Of a stretch of 64,000 nt of DNA, positions 24,599 through 36,491 are shown in pieces (position 1 is the first letter of the stretch; every line of letters starts with the position of its first letter). This DNA comes from Tetrahymena thermophila SB210. Its lineage: Eukaryota > Ciliophora > Oligohymenophorea > Hymenostomatida > Tetrahymenidae. A program made the position numbers and the translations under genes. The notes beneath the pieces were generated by a model that did no database searches, was not told the DNA's origin, and worked only from the letters and a program-made list of their open reading frames with translations. The stretch covers positions 744,001 through 808,000 of the forward strand of contig NW_002476481.1 in assembly GCF_000189635.1 (NCBI RefSeq). Direction: 5' to 3'.

Positions 24599-26116
24599 GC
24601 ACGTATGTCTATGAACAATAAAAATCCAAATAAAAAAATAATTAAAATTTTAAAACGTAAGAGATAGAGTTTAAGTTATGAGTAAACAAACAAACGCATC
24701 TTTTCAAGTGAAAAATAAGCAAATGAATAAATTTTTATAATAATTTCTAATCAAGTATGAAAGAAAGAAATATTCATTCATAACTATTTCTTTAGTTAAA
24801 TAATAAACCGCTCATTTAACCTTTAAATTACTAAAATAAGAAAATTAATTAATCAAAAATATATAAAAAAATAAATAACTAAAATAAAATTAAAATAGTT
24901 CTTATTTATTTATTGATTATTTGTGCGTGTGTATTTATTTACTTATGTATGTGTATTCATTCATTTAAGTTTGCTTTACCTTTCTTTCACTTTTGCAATC
25001 AATCTTTCTTATGCAGAAAAGTTAATATTTTTAATATTATTTAGATTTTTAAATATGTGACAATGCTTATAAGCTTAGAACATTTAAAAAATCAATAAAA
25101 TATAACTCTATTCAATTAAAAAGCAAAAATATTTATTTTTATTCAATTAATATTTTTTAATATGCTATTAAATTTTGTTGTTAGTTTTTACTTTTGGAAT
25201 GGTCTTGTTTTAAAAGAGTTATTTATGAAATTTTAAATTTAAAGTTAGATATTTTTTTTGATAAATTTATTCAATTAAAAGCAATACATTTATTTTTATT
25301 CAATTAATATTTTTTAATGCGTGTTTATAAATATCTTTTTTTTCATTTATGCTTATTATTAGTTTTTAATTTTATAAATTTGGAATGATCTTATTTTAAA
25401 AGAGTTATTTACATCATCAAAGTAATATTTTTTAATTTAAATCAAGGTAAGGTATTCATTCTTTTGATGATTTTGTTTTATTAAAAAACATTAAATTTAT
25501 TTATATTCAGTTAATGATGATTTATAAAATATATTTTTTTGAATTTAATTTATTTTTCTTTTTAGTTTTTACTTTTGTAAATTGGGGATGGACGATCTTG
25601 ATAATCTTACCTTAAAAGAGCTAGAGCATAAAAATAATTATTTTATATTTAAAGCTTATATTTTTTTTTAATTCCATTTTATTAAACACATAAATATTTT
25701 ATTGAGAAATAAAAATAAGAAAATTGAGAATAAAGAAATTATTTTTTGTGATCAAAATTTAAAAATAATATATCAATATTTTATTTATAAAATGCTAGCA
25801 CTTTTTTAATTTAAATCTAATTTAAAAAAATAATTTATTCTTTATTGAAAAAACTTTACTAGATATTTTTATTTATAAATTAGAATATTATGCTAAAATT
25901 TTATTGATTTATTTGATTATATTTAAGCTATAATTAGCTTTTAAAAAATAACAACTAACAGGTAAATAAATAAGCAAATAAACATATATTTGATCAAAAG
26001 GAAAATTTAGATATATTTTTAATAGCTATTGAATTAATTGAAATTAGACAATTACATATATATATTTTAGTTTATAAAATACAATTTTAGTTCAAAGTAA
26101 AATAAATATTTAAGAA
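24599..26116. other. Spacer with degenerate repeats
   Basis: About 1.5 kb. The part from about 25100 to 25660 contains three diverged direct copies, listed separately. The rest is A+T-rich. Confidence 0.6.
25108..25640. repeat. Three degenerate direct repeats of about 140-170 bp
   Basis: Copies at roughly 25108-25245, 25268-25430 and 25480-25640 share in order: ATTCA(A/G)TTAA, TTAGTTTTTA(C/A)TTTT, a (T)TGGAATG(G/A)TCTTG/ATCTTA block and TTTTAAAAGAG(TTA/CTA). The third copy is the most diverged and carries an insertion around GGGGATGGACGATC. Boundaries are approximate. Confidence 0.6.
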
Positions 26117-27168
26117 ATGCTTTTATACAATATTGATTAAGACGAAGGTAACTAGTAGCAAGATACTGAAAATAGATAGAATAATAACTAGGATTATAGT
26201 TATGGAAATGAATAAAGAAGATAAGTTTAGTAAATGGAATTAGAGCTTTAAAATGCAAATAATATTGATACATAATCAGAAAATAATCAATAAAAAGCCT
26301 AATAAAATTAGAAGAGTATGGTAGAAGAAATTGATGAAGGTAAACTTTTATGCGTTCTTTATAAATTAAATATAAGCTTGGCTGATCATTTTATTTAGAA
26401 TTTTATTTATAATGTGTGATTAAAATAATTTATATTTGTAAAATATTAGACAAGATTAGATAGGAGAAATTCGATTAGAAAGAAAAGGAATTTAGAGATG
26501 CATAAGTAATTTATTGTAGTTGAATAGAAAAATATTGATTTTTTTATGAATATTTACAGTTGAGGGAGAAGAAGATGTGCATGAAAGTACACTTTAAGAA
26601 TAAATAAATTATTGAAATAAAAAAATTAGTTGAGTAAAATACTCTAACTCTATAGTACTATGAATAGAAAAAATGTAAAATTCTAAATTTACCTTAATTT
26701 TTTATATTAAATATATATTTATTTGCATAAAAAATGATGAATTTTAATTATTTTGAAACAGATTTATAGCCAACTGATGTAAATTACTCTAGAAGTCTTT
26801 TAGAGGAATATTGTAGCTTAAGAGATAAAATTAATAAATGCAATGAAACACTGAGACAACTTAAAATTAAGAGATGGGATTCAGAAACATTTTTTTAGAA
26901 TTTAAAGGATTTATAAAGATAAGAAGAAAGTTTAAGTTCATACATAAAGATTTCAGAATATACAAAGGAACAAAAGTAACAAGAAATCAAAAGAATCGAA
27001 GAATACAAGGAGTAAATCAAAAAAATTAATGATGAAATCGAAAAACTAAAAGAAAAGCATATTTAAAATAGCGATAATTACTCAACAATAAAATTATAGC
27101 TTAAAGAACAAAACTAGAAAAACGAATCCCTTAGACAATAAATTGAATCTCTCAAAAGAAATAACTGA
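26117..27168 (+). CDS. Coiled-coil protein, about 266 aa, 4 exons
   Basis: Best model joins 26117-26339, 26450-26505, 26560-26674 and 26762-27168, all GT...AG and in phase, ending at TGA 27166-27168. The N-terminal 75 residues are polar and rich in Q, N and E. Exon 2 encodes KIRQEKFDQKEKEFRDAQ. The last exon is a long, strongly heptad-like helical region rich in K, E, Q and L (from SLLEEYCSLRDKINK onward), so the protein is probably an elongated coiled coil, perhaps cytoskeletal or ciliary. An alternative skips exon 2 and reads exon 3 in another frame (VEGEEDVHESTLQEQINY), which looks natural but hits TGA at once; a transcript is needed to decide. The family is not recognised. Confidence 0.6.
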
Positions 27169-28648
27169 TGCTTGTTGCTAGATAGTTAGTTAGTTATACT
27201 TAGTTATACTAAATAAATAGTGTTTTAACATTTATTTAACATTAAGCTAATTATATTTATATAGATTTGTAAATTATTTTAATTATAAATAAATGCATTG
27301 TATTTAGTTAAATCTTTTTTTATTTCTCATAATTTATTTTATTTTCACTTCATTTGAATTCTAATTTTTTAAAATATCAACAATATTATAAATAATAAAT
27401 TATGGCATCATTTTTAAACGAAAAATGAAATAAATTTTTTTAAAATTGTTATTAGTATTAAAAATAGAACATAAACAAAATTATAAGGTATTAGTATAAT
27501 AAATATAGTAAAATATTTGCAATTTTGACATTAAACAAATTAAATAGAGTAAATAAATGCAACCTAGAGTTTAAAAATTATGTAGTTCATAAATAATACA
27601 AAATATTAATAATAATAAAAATATTCTTTTTTCCTCTGAAATATTTGATATAAATTTATAATGCTAATCTCAAAATTTTATCTAAAATTATTAGATTTAG
27701 TAAATAGAATATATGCAAGACAATATTTGGCATTTTGATGTAAAATAAATAGAGAAATGATAATTAAAAAATTAATGCTCTTCATAATTAATACAAAATA
27801 TTAATTATAACTAAAATATTATTTATAGCTAGAAAAATTTAACTAATTTTTCAAATATATTTATTATGATAATCACAAATTTGTATTTAAAATTTTTATG
27901 TAAAAGGAATAATATAAATAAAATATAAAATAAAACAAATATTTTTATCTTAAGTTAACTTATAAAACCAATTAATTTTAATAAATTCATCATGAAATTA
28001 AAAGTTTTAGATTAATTAATAAATAAAATAAACTATTTTAAGATTTTTTTTATAAAATCAAATTAAATGTTTGAAGAGAAAAATATTAATGATAAATAAA
28101 TCCATATTAACTCAATAATTTTAATTTACCTTATGGGTTGTTAATGTTTTTTTTTTTAAAAAAAGATTTTGATTTATATTTGCTTTTTGTAAGTCACTAA
28201 GAAATGAATTATTTTGATTATCAAACTTTTTTATTACCAATATCTAAAATTATTTTTAAAATTGAATTATTTTTTATAAAAACTGTTGTTGAAATTTAAA
28301 ATGAATGAATAGAAAAATAAATAAAAATCTAAATGAGCATAGTTAGATTTTAATTTATGTTTGGAGTAAATAGTGCTCTTTCCTTTTATTTTGGAATGAT
28401 AAATTGATTGATTTATATTAAGTAATTTAAAATTAATATGAGTGCAATAAATTCCGAATGAAAATTCTAAAAAGGGAAATAAGAAATGAAGAGTTTGATT
28501 AATTTTGACATAATAATTAATTAATTATTATATTCTTACACATAGACATTATATGCACAAGTAATTACATTAAAAGGATTAAATTGAGTTTATAGAGAAG
28601 AGAAAAATTAAAATAATATTTTGTTATGAATTAAGTTGAATTGGTTTT
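27169..28648. other. Convergent spacer with an old duplication
   Basis: About 1.5 kb between the coiled-coil gene and the 3' end of Hsp70. Apart from the repeat pair at 27495-27900 it is plain A+T-rich sequence. Confidence 0.6.
27495..27900. repeat. Two diverged tandem copies of about 200 bp
   Basis: Copies at roughly 27495-27695 and 27696-27900. Shared landmarks in order: AGTA(A)ATA.AATATA, (C/G)(A/C)ATTTTGA(C/T)(A/G)T, AAATAGAG(T)AAAT, TTCATAA(A/T)TAATACAAAATATTAAT, then AAAATATT and a TTTATAATG/TTATTATGATAATC block. Divergence is high, so borders are approximate. Confidence 0.55.
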
Positions 28649-30607
28649 TCAATCGACTTCATCGACGTTGGAGGCACCACCAGTGGGAGCAGAGCCGCTG
28701 CCAGGGAAACCAGCACCACCCATATCAGCACCAGGGGGAACACCACCAGTAGATTGGTAGACTCTCATCATGATGGGGTTGAAGACTTCTTCCAAAGCCT
28801 TTTGCTTGTGGCTGTATTCTTCAGCTTCAGCATTGTGGTTTTCTTCGAGCCACTTGGAGGTTTCGTCGACGAGCTTTTGAACCTTTTCTCTTTCTTCAGC
28901 AGAGAACTTGTCCTTAAGCTTTTCGTCCTTAAGGGAGTTTCTGATGGAGTAGGTGTAGTTTTCAAGACCGTTCTTGGCTTCAACCTTCTTCTTTAAGGCT
29001 TCATCTTCACCCTTGAATTTTTCAGCTTCCTTGATAAGTCTGTCGATTTCATCTTGGGATAATCTACCCTTTTGGTTGGTGATGGTAATCTTGTTGGACT
29101 TGGAAGTACCCTTATCAGTGGCAGTAACGTTGAGGATACCGTTTTCATCAATATCGAAGGAGACTTCGATTTGAGGAACACCTCTGGGAGCAGGGGCAAT
29201 ACCGTCGAGGTTGAACTTACCCAAGAGATGGTTATCCTTGGTCATGGGTCTTTCACCTTCGAAGACTTGAATGAGGACACCAGGTTGGTTATCAGCATAA
29301 GTGGTGAAGACTTGGGACTTCTTGGTGGGGATGGTGGTGTTTCTGGGGATCAAGACAGTCATGACTTGACCAGCAGTTTCGATACCCATGGAAAGAGGGG
29401 TAACGTCGAGAAGAAGGACGTCTTGGATGTGTTCAGAACCAGAACCAGTCAAGATAGCAGCTTGAATGGCAGCACCGTAAGCGACGGCTTCATCGGGGTT
29501 GATGGATCTGTTGGGTTCCTTACCGTTGAAGAATTCGGTAATGAGTTGGATGACCTTGGGGATACGAGTGGAACCACCGACGAGGACGACTTCGTGGACT
29601 TGGTTCTTGGCCATACCGGAGTCCTTGAGGACCTTTTCGACAGGGGGGATACATTCCTTGAACATAGAAAGACATAATTCTTCGAATTTGGGTCTGGAGA
29701 TGACCATCATGAAATCTTCGGAATCAGCCAAAGCATCGACTTCGATGGTGGCTTGAGCAGAAGAAGAAAGAATTCTTTTAGCTCTTTCGCATTGAGTTCT
29801 TAATCTTCTCATGGCTCTGGGGTTTTCTCTGATATCGATGTTCTTCTTCTTTAAGAAGTCAGCAGCGCAGAATTCGACGAGCTTGTTATCGAAATCTTCA
29901 CCACCCAAGTGAGTATCACCAGCAGTGGCCTTGACTTCGAAGATACCGTCATCAAGAGTAAGGAGGGAGACATCGAAAGTACCACCACCCAAATCGAAGA
30001 TGAGGACGTTCTTTTCACCTTGACCCTTCTTGTCCAAACCGTAAGCAATAGCGGCGGCAGTGGGTTCGTTGATGATTCTCAAAACGTTCAAACCAGCGAT
30101 GGCACCAGCATCCTTGGTAGCTTGTCTTTGGGAGTCATTGAAGTAAGCAGGGACGGTAATGACGGCGTTCTTGATTTACTTGGTCAAGAAGGCTTCAGCG
30201 ATTTCTCTCATCTTAACGAGAACCATGGAAGAGATTTCTTCAGCGTGGAACTTCTTGACTTCACCTTTGTGCTTAACGACGATCTTGGGCTTGTCATCAG
30301 GACCAGCTTCAACCTTGAAGGGCCATAACTTGATATCCTTTTGGACGACGGTTTCATTGAACTTTCTACCGATAAGTCTCTTGGCATCAAAAACGGTGTT
30401 GGTAGGATTTCTAGCAACTTAGTTCTTGGCGGCATCACCAATAAGTCTTTCAGTTTCGGTGAATGCAACGTAAGAGGGAGTGGTTCTGTTACCTTAATCG
30501 TTAGCAATGATTTCAACTCTGTCGTTAATGAAAACACCAACGCAGGAGTAAGTAGTACCTAAATCGATACCGATACCGATACCACCTTCAGCTTTCTTGT
30601 CAGCCAT
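28649..30607 (-). CDS. HSP70: Cytosolic/nuclear Hsp70 chaperone
   Basis: Intronless, 652 aa, start ATG at 30607-30605 and TGA at 28651-28649. ATP-driven chaperone that binds exposed hydrophobic peptides. The N-terminal ATPase domain shows the phosphate loop [12 protein letters not shown], the [11 protein letters not shown] motif, and the [12 protein letters not shown] adenosine motif. The substrate-binding domain begins around [18 protein letters not shown], followed by the helical lid and a [10 protein letters not shown]-type Gly-rich tail. It ends NVDEVD, a variant of the cytosolic EEVD tail that contacts TPR co-chaperones, and has no signal or transit peptide. Codon choice is strongly biased, as in highly expressed genes. 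Three glutamines are TAA (in NDQGN, KNQVA and TKQIK), all within the first 145 residues; every glutamine after the NVLRIINEP region is CAA. A heat-shock element lies about 150 bp upstream. Confidence 0.97.
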
Positions 30608-30758
30608 TTTTATTTATTATGTTTATTTTGCTTGATTTTGTTTGTTTTTAAATTCTTTTTGGAGAAAGAAATTAGGATTTTTTATTAATTTAATTAATTA
30701 TGACTATTCACTATATCTTTAACTTTTGAAAATTTAAAAAATTCAAGTCTCTTTGTTA

Positions 30759-30771
30759 TTCGAGAAGATTC
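30759..30771. promoter_or_regulatory. Perfect heat-shock element (three inverted units)
   Basis: The site TTCGAGAAGATTC is an exact TTCnnGAAnnTTC, the consensus for a heat-shock-factor trimer. It sits 152 bp upstream of the Hsp70 start codon, a typical promoter distance. Regulation by HSF is inferred from the match and position. Confidence 0.8.
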
Positions 30772-30825
30772 ATATCTTTCTTCGCCAGTTAATAATCAAT
30801 TAACTTTTGCACCACTTCTAGAATC

Positions 30826-30839
30826 CTTCGCTTCTACTT
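30826..30839. promoter_or_regulatory. Partial heat-shock element
   Basis: TTCTAGAATCCTTC contains a perfect TTCnnGAA pair; the third TTC is one base out of register. It lies about 220 bp upstream of the Hsp70 start and may assist the perfect site. Confidence 0.45.
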
Positions 30840-32279
30840 TTAATTTGATTTCATTCATAATTCTCTGTATCTTCTCTTAACTCCTTCCAATTTATTAATA
30901 ATCGAAGTAATATCTAACATTCTAACCTTCTAACTTTCTAATCGAATCTTTTTCTTAATAACAAATTTATTTAAAAATATTTTTTACTGCTTCTTTTTCT
31001 TTCTTCACTTCCATTAATTAGCATCTAAATTTTAATTTTGTAATACCTCCTTTAATTATTTTCAATCTTTTCACTGCATAATCGGCATCTATCATCTCTC
31101 TTCTTAATTTTAATATCAATAATTCTTTTTAACATATTAAAATTCTTAATCTTTTGACATTTTTATCTTCTTTACTTTCCACCACTCCACATTTAAAAGC
31201 TTCACCTTATTTCCATATTTTTCATTCTAGATATTTATAAAAAGGTCATATTAGTGATATGTCTGTCCACTCAAAGTATAAAACAAGCAAAAGAAGCCAT
31301 AGCATAAGCAGTTTATGACACAATCTCATAAAAAATTCAAAATACAAACTGAAAAAATAAATCCTTACTCATAAGAAAAACTTCGCATTTATTGTATAGT
31401 TATTTGATAAGCCAAAGCTGAAGCAAAAAATAGAATTTAAAATTAAAAAAAGCAAAAACAATTCATAAAATAAAAATATTTTTAAAACTCCTTCAGTCTT
31501 CTATATTTAAAATAGAATGAATGAGTGCAAACAAAATCAATAATAGCTAACTTTTTTTAGAAAATTTGAATTTTTGTATTAAAGTTTGTTATTGAGAATC
31601 CAAAAACTTGTGGGAAAAATAATAGAAATATTTAAAAAGCAGGCTTTTTTAGATATAAATAGTATAAGTAAATATAATATTTTGCATATATAAAACAGTT
31701 GTAAAAGCTAATTACTAACAAATATGGATTGAGTTTTTAGGTTATTTATGAACTAAAAAAAGAAGACATGATATCAGTAATAAAAGCATGACATAGCAAA
31801 TAGTATGTGACAACATACAATATATTTTAAATTCCAAAATAGAAGCATTATCGATCAAATTATATATTTGACAATACACTTTTATTTCTTTTTAATAGAA
31901 TTTTAGACTAAACCAACGAAAAAAAAAAAATCTTTTGTGAGAAATTTAGAATTATTAAGGAAGTTTAAATTTTTTTTCTATTACTTTCGTATTTTTTTAG
32001 AATTTTTTCTTCTACAAATATAAAAAATATGATTAAAAGCATCTAATTTTTTAGTCTTATTGAGTTATTCGCTCACCATCTATCTTGCAATCAAACAATC
32101 TTTAAATTTCATTTGCAAATAAATTTATTTTATAGTGATGATACTTACTTTCTAAAAAAGAAGTATTTGAATGAATAATTGACTTTTTGTAAAGAATTCA
32201 TAATTTATTTGAGTTTTGATATTTTGAAGTAGTACTATTAATAATTCCATCTGTTTCACCAAGAATTAATAAATAACAC

Positions 32280-33250
32280 ATGTCTAGCCAATCTTCAACT
32301 AACTAATAGGAATTTTAATCCAATCAACAAGCAAATATGCAATAAACAATACCCGAGTATGTTGCTCCTCAACAACATGAACATTTTTAGCAAACCACAG
32401 ATATTTAAATTGCAATAAAGGAAGCATACAAAGAAAAATCTGCAAAATACGCCAATTTTTTCAACGATTATACAAGTGAATACAAACTTTTAAAAGTATG
32501 AAATTTTGTGACAGCTTTTTTAAAATTTACTAAATATTCATCAACATTTTATATTTAAAAATGGTTTATTTTAATTGTTGGTATTTAATGCTATAAAAAT
32601 CTTATCTTTCTAAGGTTTTTTCTTCTTGTTCTCATTATCTTAGGCAGTTTTTAAAATCCCCCACCATATTATCAAAATGCCATAAAGAGTTGAAATAAGA
32701 TTTTATGTTATGGTTTTTTTTGTTTAAATTTCAACAAATAAACTGAATTTTCCAATTATATTTAGAAAATAACTCACGAATGCTAAGTTAAGTGCTATGC
32801 AAATGAAGCCCTTAGCATTAAGGAGTCAGAATCATGCGCTAGATCTTGCCTAAGACCTTATTTGACCTTTAAAAAAATCACAGGAGAAAAACTATAAAAT
32901 TGCGAAGTAAATATAAATAAATTTGCTTTTATACTCTCTTATAGAATAAGTAGAGTTTCTTTAAACAATAGAAGGATATTTTAAAAAGGCCTTTAAAAAA
33001 TATTATCAGCTTCTTTCATTTTAAATACCTAAATAGCTTTAATTGTTAAAAAATATTTTCTATTATTAATTAGGACTTATTTTAAAGAGAAGAATCCAAA
33101 TGCACATCTGTCAATCTAGACACTAAATGTATAAATATATAAACAATTCCATTTTATTTTTTAGAATTAAAAAGAATTTTAATATCAAGAAAACCTCTTC
33201 AATCGCTATAAAATAAATAAAACTAAATTTTACGTTTTAAATTCACTTGA
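32280..33250 (+). CDS. Small-TIM-like twin CX3C protein, 3 exons
   Basis: Exons 32280-32495, 32766-32906 and 32945-33250 join in phase (220 aa as modelled). Residues 78-100 carry the twin CX3C arrangement, CQVKC then 13 residues then CARSC, which is the hallmark of the Tim8/9/10/13 family: intermembrane-space chaperones that carry hydrophobic precursors to the TIM22 complex and fold through the Mia40 disulfide relay. The N-terminal 72 residues are a Gln-rich extension without counterpart in yeast or animal small TIMs, which are only about 80-110 aa. Exon 3 stays open much further than the family normally extends; its last two-thirds are less convincing and could hide a short GTTAAA...TTAG intron near 33047-33073 or represent read-through of spacer. 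The two cysteine pairs are secure; the C-terminus is not. Confidence 0.7.
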
Positions 33251-36200
33251 TATTAGAATATTTAGAGTTTATTTTTGCATTAAATTTCAATAAAATAAAA
33301 GTATTTTATTTTTGATATTAGAATTTTATTTATTTACAATTTGTAAGCGATATTAGAATATTTGCTTTTATTAAATAGAATGCTATAGCATGCTCAACGA
33401 AAAATTAGCACAATGTCTTAAGCAAAATGCAGGATTTTATTCTAAAACTTATGCCAAAATCTTTAAGGAGTTTGATTCTATCGTTGAATATTGATAAAAA
33501 AGCACTTGACTTTAAATTTTGCTTTTGTAAAAGAGATACTAACAAAAAAGATGTTTCTTTAGCGTCTCTAAAGTAAATGAAAATACATGTAAACATACAA
33601 AACACATTCATAAAAAATATTTGGTTTAAAACCAAGAATTAAATTTATCAATAAAACTTATTATTTGTATTGCTTTAATTAATTTCATCAAATAAATTAA
33701 TATCATGAATGAATGAACTCATTTATTTGTTTATTTATCGCTTCTAAATTAACAAACCAAATTTTAAAATTAATTGTAAAATTTAAATTTAATAGACAAA
33801 TAAATAATAAATTAATTAATTATTCCTAAATATCTTTTCTAAGATTGTAAAAAGATTTGCGAATGAGTAAAATAAAAAACTCAATAATTAATTGATATTT
33901 TCATAAATAAATCGAATAATTTAAAAAAAACATATCTTTTTAATTTTTAATTATGACGTACGTGTTTAATAAAAATTTTTAAGTTATAAACAAAAAAATA
34001 GTAAATTGTCTAGCATTCAAATACTCTAAAATTTCTTTCTCAAAATCAAATCGATTTTTCTGACCAAATAATTTGTTATAAAGTTTCTCTGAAAATATGC
34101 CATTTTAAAGTGATCAAGAACATTCAATTTTAATGTTATTATTTCAATTCATAAATTTATATTTGGCCAAATTAATTTAATCAGATGCAAATTTAAATTC
34201 TAAAATTAGAATTTTTATTATTTGATCCATTCTATCTATCTATTATGAATTTTAAAAAGAATTTTTCTATTTTCTTTGAGAAAAAATAAAAATTTATTAC
34301 TTTGTAAACTTAAATTTATAATTTCGTTTAATTTTATTTTTGATAAGTAAATTTATATCTGAGAAAGCAAAATTTTAAGACTTAAAATAATTTTTTTTAC
34401 ATAATTATAAAATTAATTTAATATTTAAATTTTTATTATTATCGAGTGTTATTAGATGATGATTTACTTTAAATTTATAATATATCAATTAAATATTTTT
34501 TATTTAATTCATAATAAATTTATTTGTAACTCTTTACTTCAATTATTGATTTACTTACTTTATTAATTTTTTAAATTAAAATCTTTAGTTATTTATTTAT
34601 AAATTAATTTCATTGATTATTTTTTTTGCTTAAAAAAATTATTATTAACTTAATTAGACTTTTTTATTCAATAAAAAATTAACTATTAAGTTAATGTTTT
34701 TTTTAATTTCAATAAATAAAAATTAGTATTTAAAAAGAATAGCTTCAGTCAAAATTTTAATTATAAAATATGTTTTATTTTAAAAATTATATTATTAAAA
34801 AATAAATAAATTTTATTTTTTATCAAAATTATTTTGATTGGAAATGTTTAATTTTAATGAAATATTTCTCATTTAAGCTCATATTTAGATTATATTCTTC
34901 AATAGATTTAATATTTATTAATCAATCAAATTTTTATAAATATAAAATAATATTTAAATCTAAAAATTTAGCTGTATTTTTAGCTAAATACTCATAGAGA
35001 AATTTAATACATTAAATTAGTTTTTATCTTTCTAACTCAATTTAATTAATTATGTAATTTCTCTATAAATAAGACAAATCAGTTATAATTTAAACCTAAC
35101 TGATGAACTGAACCATAACTGAGCAGGAGTAGATCAACCTCAATTTACAAAATTTTTAAATATTTGGATAGTTTTTTTAGCTCAGTGAAAAAAATTTAAG
35201 TAAAAGCCTATTTTTAGCATTTTATAGGAAATAATTTATCATTTTAAAAACCATATTAAATTGATAAAAAATAATATTAATTATTTAATTTTAATATATT
35301 TAAATAGTTAATTATATACATAAATATCTGATATATAAAAATATTTTAACTCAATTTTAATAGTTATTTTTTTTCTTTAAACTGATTATTATGCTAAAAT
35401 AAATTTATTATTTTCAGGTTAATTAAGCAATTAACTTTTTAAAATAGATCATTTTAAAAAAAGAACTAGTAAGACCGATTTAATAACTTTAAGACAAATT
35501 AACACTCTAATATTTATACCATTTCAGTTTGTATTAATTTAAATAGTATTCAATCTTATCAAAATTTGATCTTAATTTAATAATTGAAAAAAATAATGTT
35601 CAAAGAATTTATTTGTTTTATTAAATATTAGTATATTTTATTTTTATTAAAGATATTTTTAAAATTCTAGTTATTACTTGAAATATTTTTCTTGAATGTT
35701 ATATTTCTTCAGAAATTGATGCTAAATACTTATTATTTTATTTATTGATGAAATACTATATGTTTAAATACTAAATTTTATACTAAAAAATCATAGTCTA
35801 AATGATAAATATTAATTTTAAAATTAAATGCTTATTGAGACATTTTTATTTATTAAAAATATTGGGATTAAATTATTTATTTATCAATTTATTAGGTTCA
35901 AAATAATAACTAGGCACTTTCAACAAAATTATTTAAAAAAAAAATATAAAAAAAACTGATTAGTCTTAGCAAATAAACTTTTCTCTTGTTTTATTTGTTT
36001 GATAAAATTTGAAATATAAAGAATGAATGTTTAAAGAATTAAAAAAATAATCCAGTAATAAATTTTATAGTAGCATTTATCTTGTTGTGTTGGTTGATAA
36101 TATGTAGATTAATTTAAATATCTTTCAATATACTAAGTGAGATATGTATAATTAAGATTATTATCAATTGAATTTATTTAAACAAAGCAAAAGAAGAGGA

Positions 36201-36491
36201 AAATAAATATCCCTCCAAAAAATGAAGCGATTTGATTATGATGGAGTGTGCGGGAATGAGTTTGGCATAAATGATTTAGTTAATTTGTAATTAAATCAAA
36301 AAATTCTTAAATTTTAATCAATAATTTAATGAGCTGAATAATGTGTGAGTATTTTTATGTTTACATATCTCATCAAAAAAAATCAAATCTTATAAAAAAA
36401 TAAAATCAAAAAGTTTAATTTAGCCTAAAAAGTTGAATAATTCCGCGAAATAAATATATCAAAATAAAAACAAAAATAATATTAAGTTAAA
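33251..36491. other. Longest spacer (3.2 kb), extremely A+T-rich
   Basis: No confident gene. Near 33390-33494 a 34-codon ORF (MLNEKLAQCLKQNAGFYSK...) looks protein-like and has somewhat higher G+C; overlapping frames to about 33700 also lack TGA. It may be a lost exon or remnant. From 33.7 to 36.5 kb I see only A+T-rich sequence, including the promoter side of the importin gene. Confidence 0.5.

Larger units (their letters stand above)
30608..32279. other. Divergent spacer between Hsp70 and the small-TIM gene
   Basis: About 1.7 kb. The first 620 bp (to about 31240) is markedly pyrimidine-rich on the plus strand and contains heat-shock-type sites and a run of CTAAC/TTCTAA repeats near 30910-30945. 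The rest is ordinary A+T-rich spacer. Purine-rich minus-strand frames here give Lys/Arg/Glu-rich translations, which may be composition only. Confidence 0.5.

Noticed and set aside
29072-29677. 201-codon ORF on the plus strand opposite Hsp70, plus several shorter ones at 28754-30562
   Set aside because: They are antisense shadows of a strongly codon-biased gene, with no family resemblance and no start context; the minus-strand Hsp70 reading is certain.
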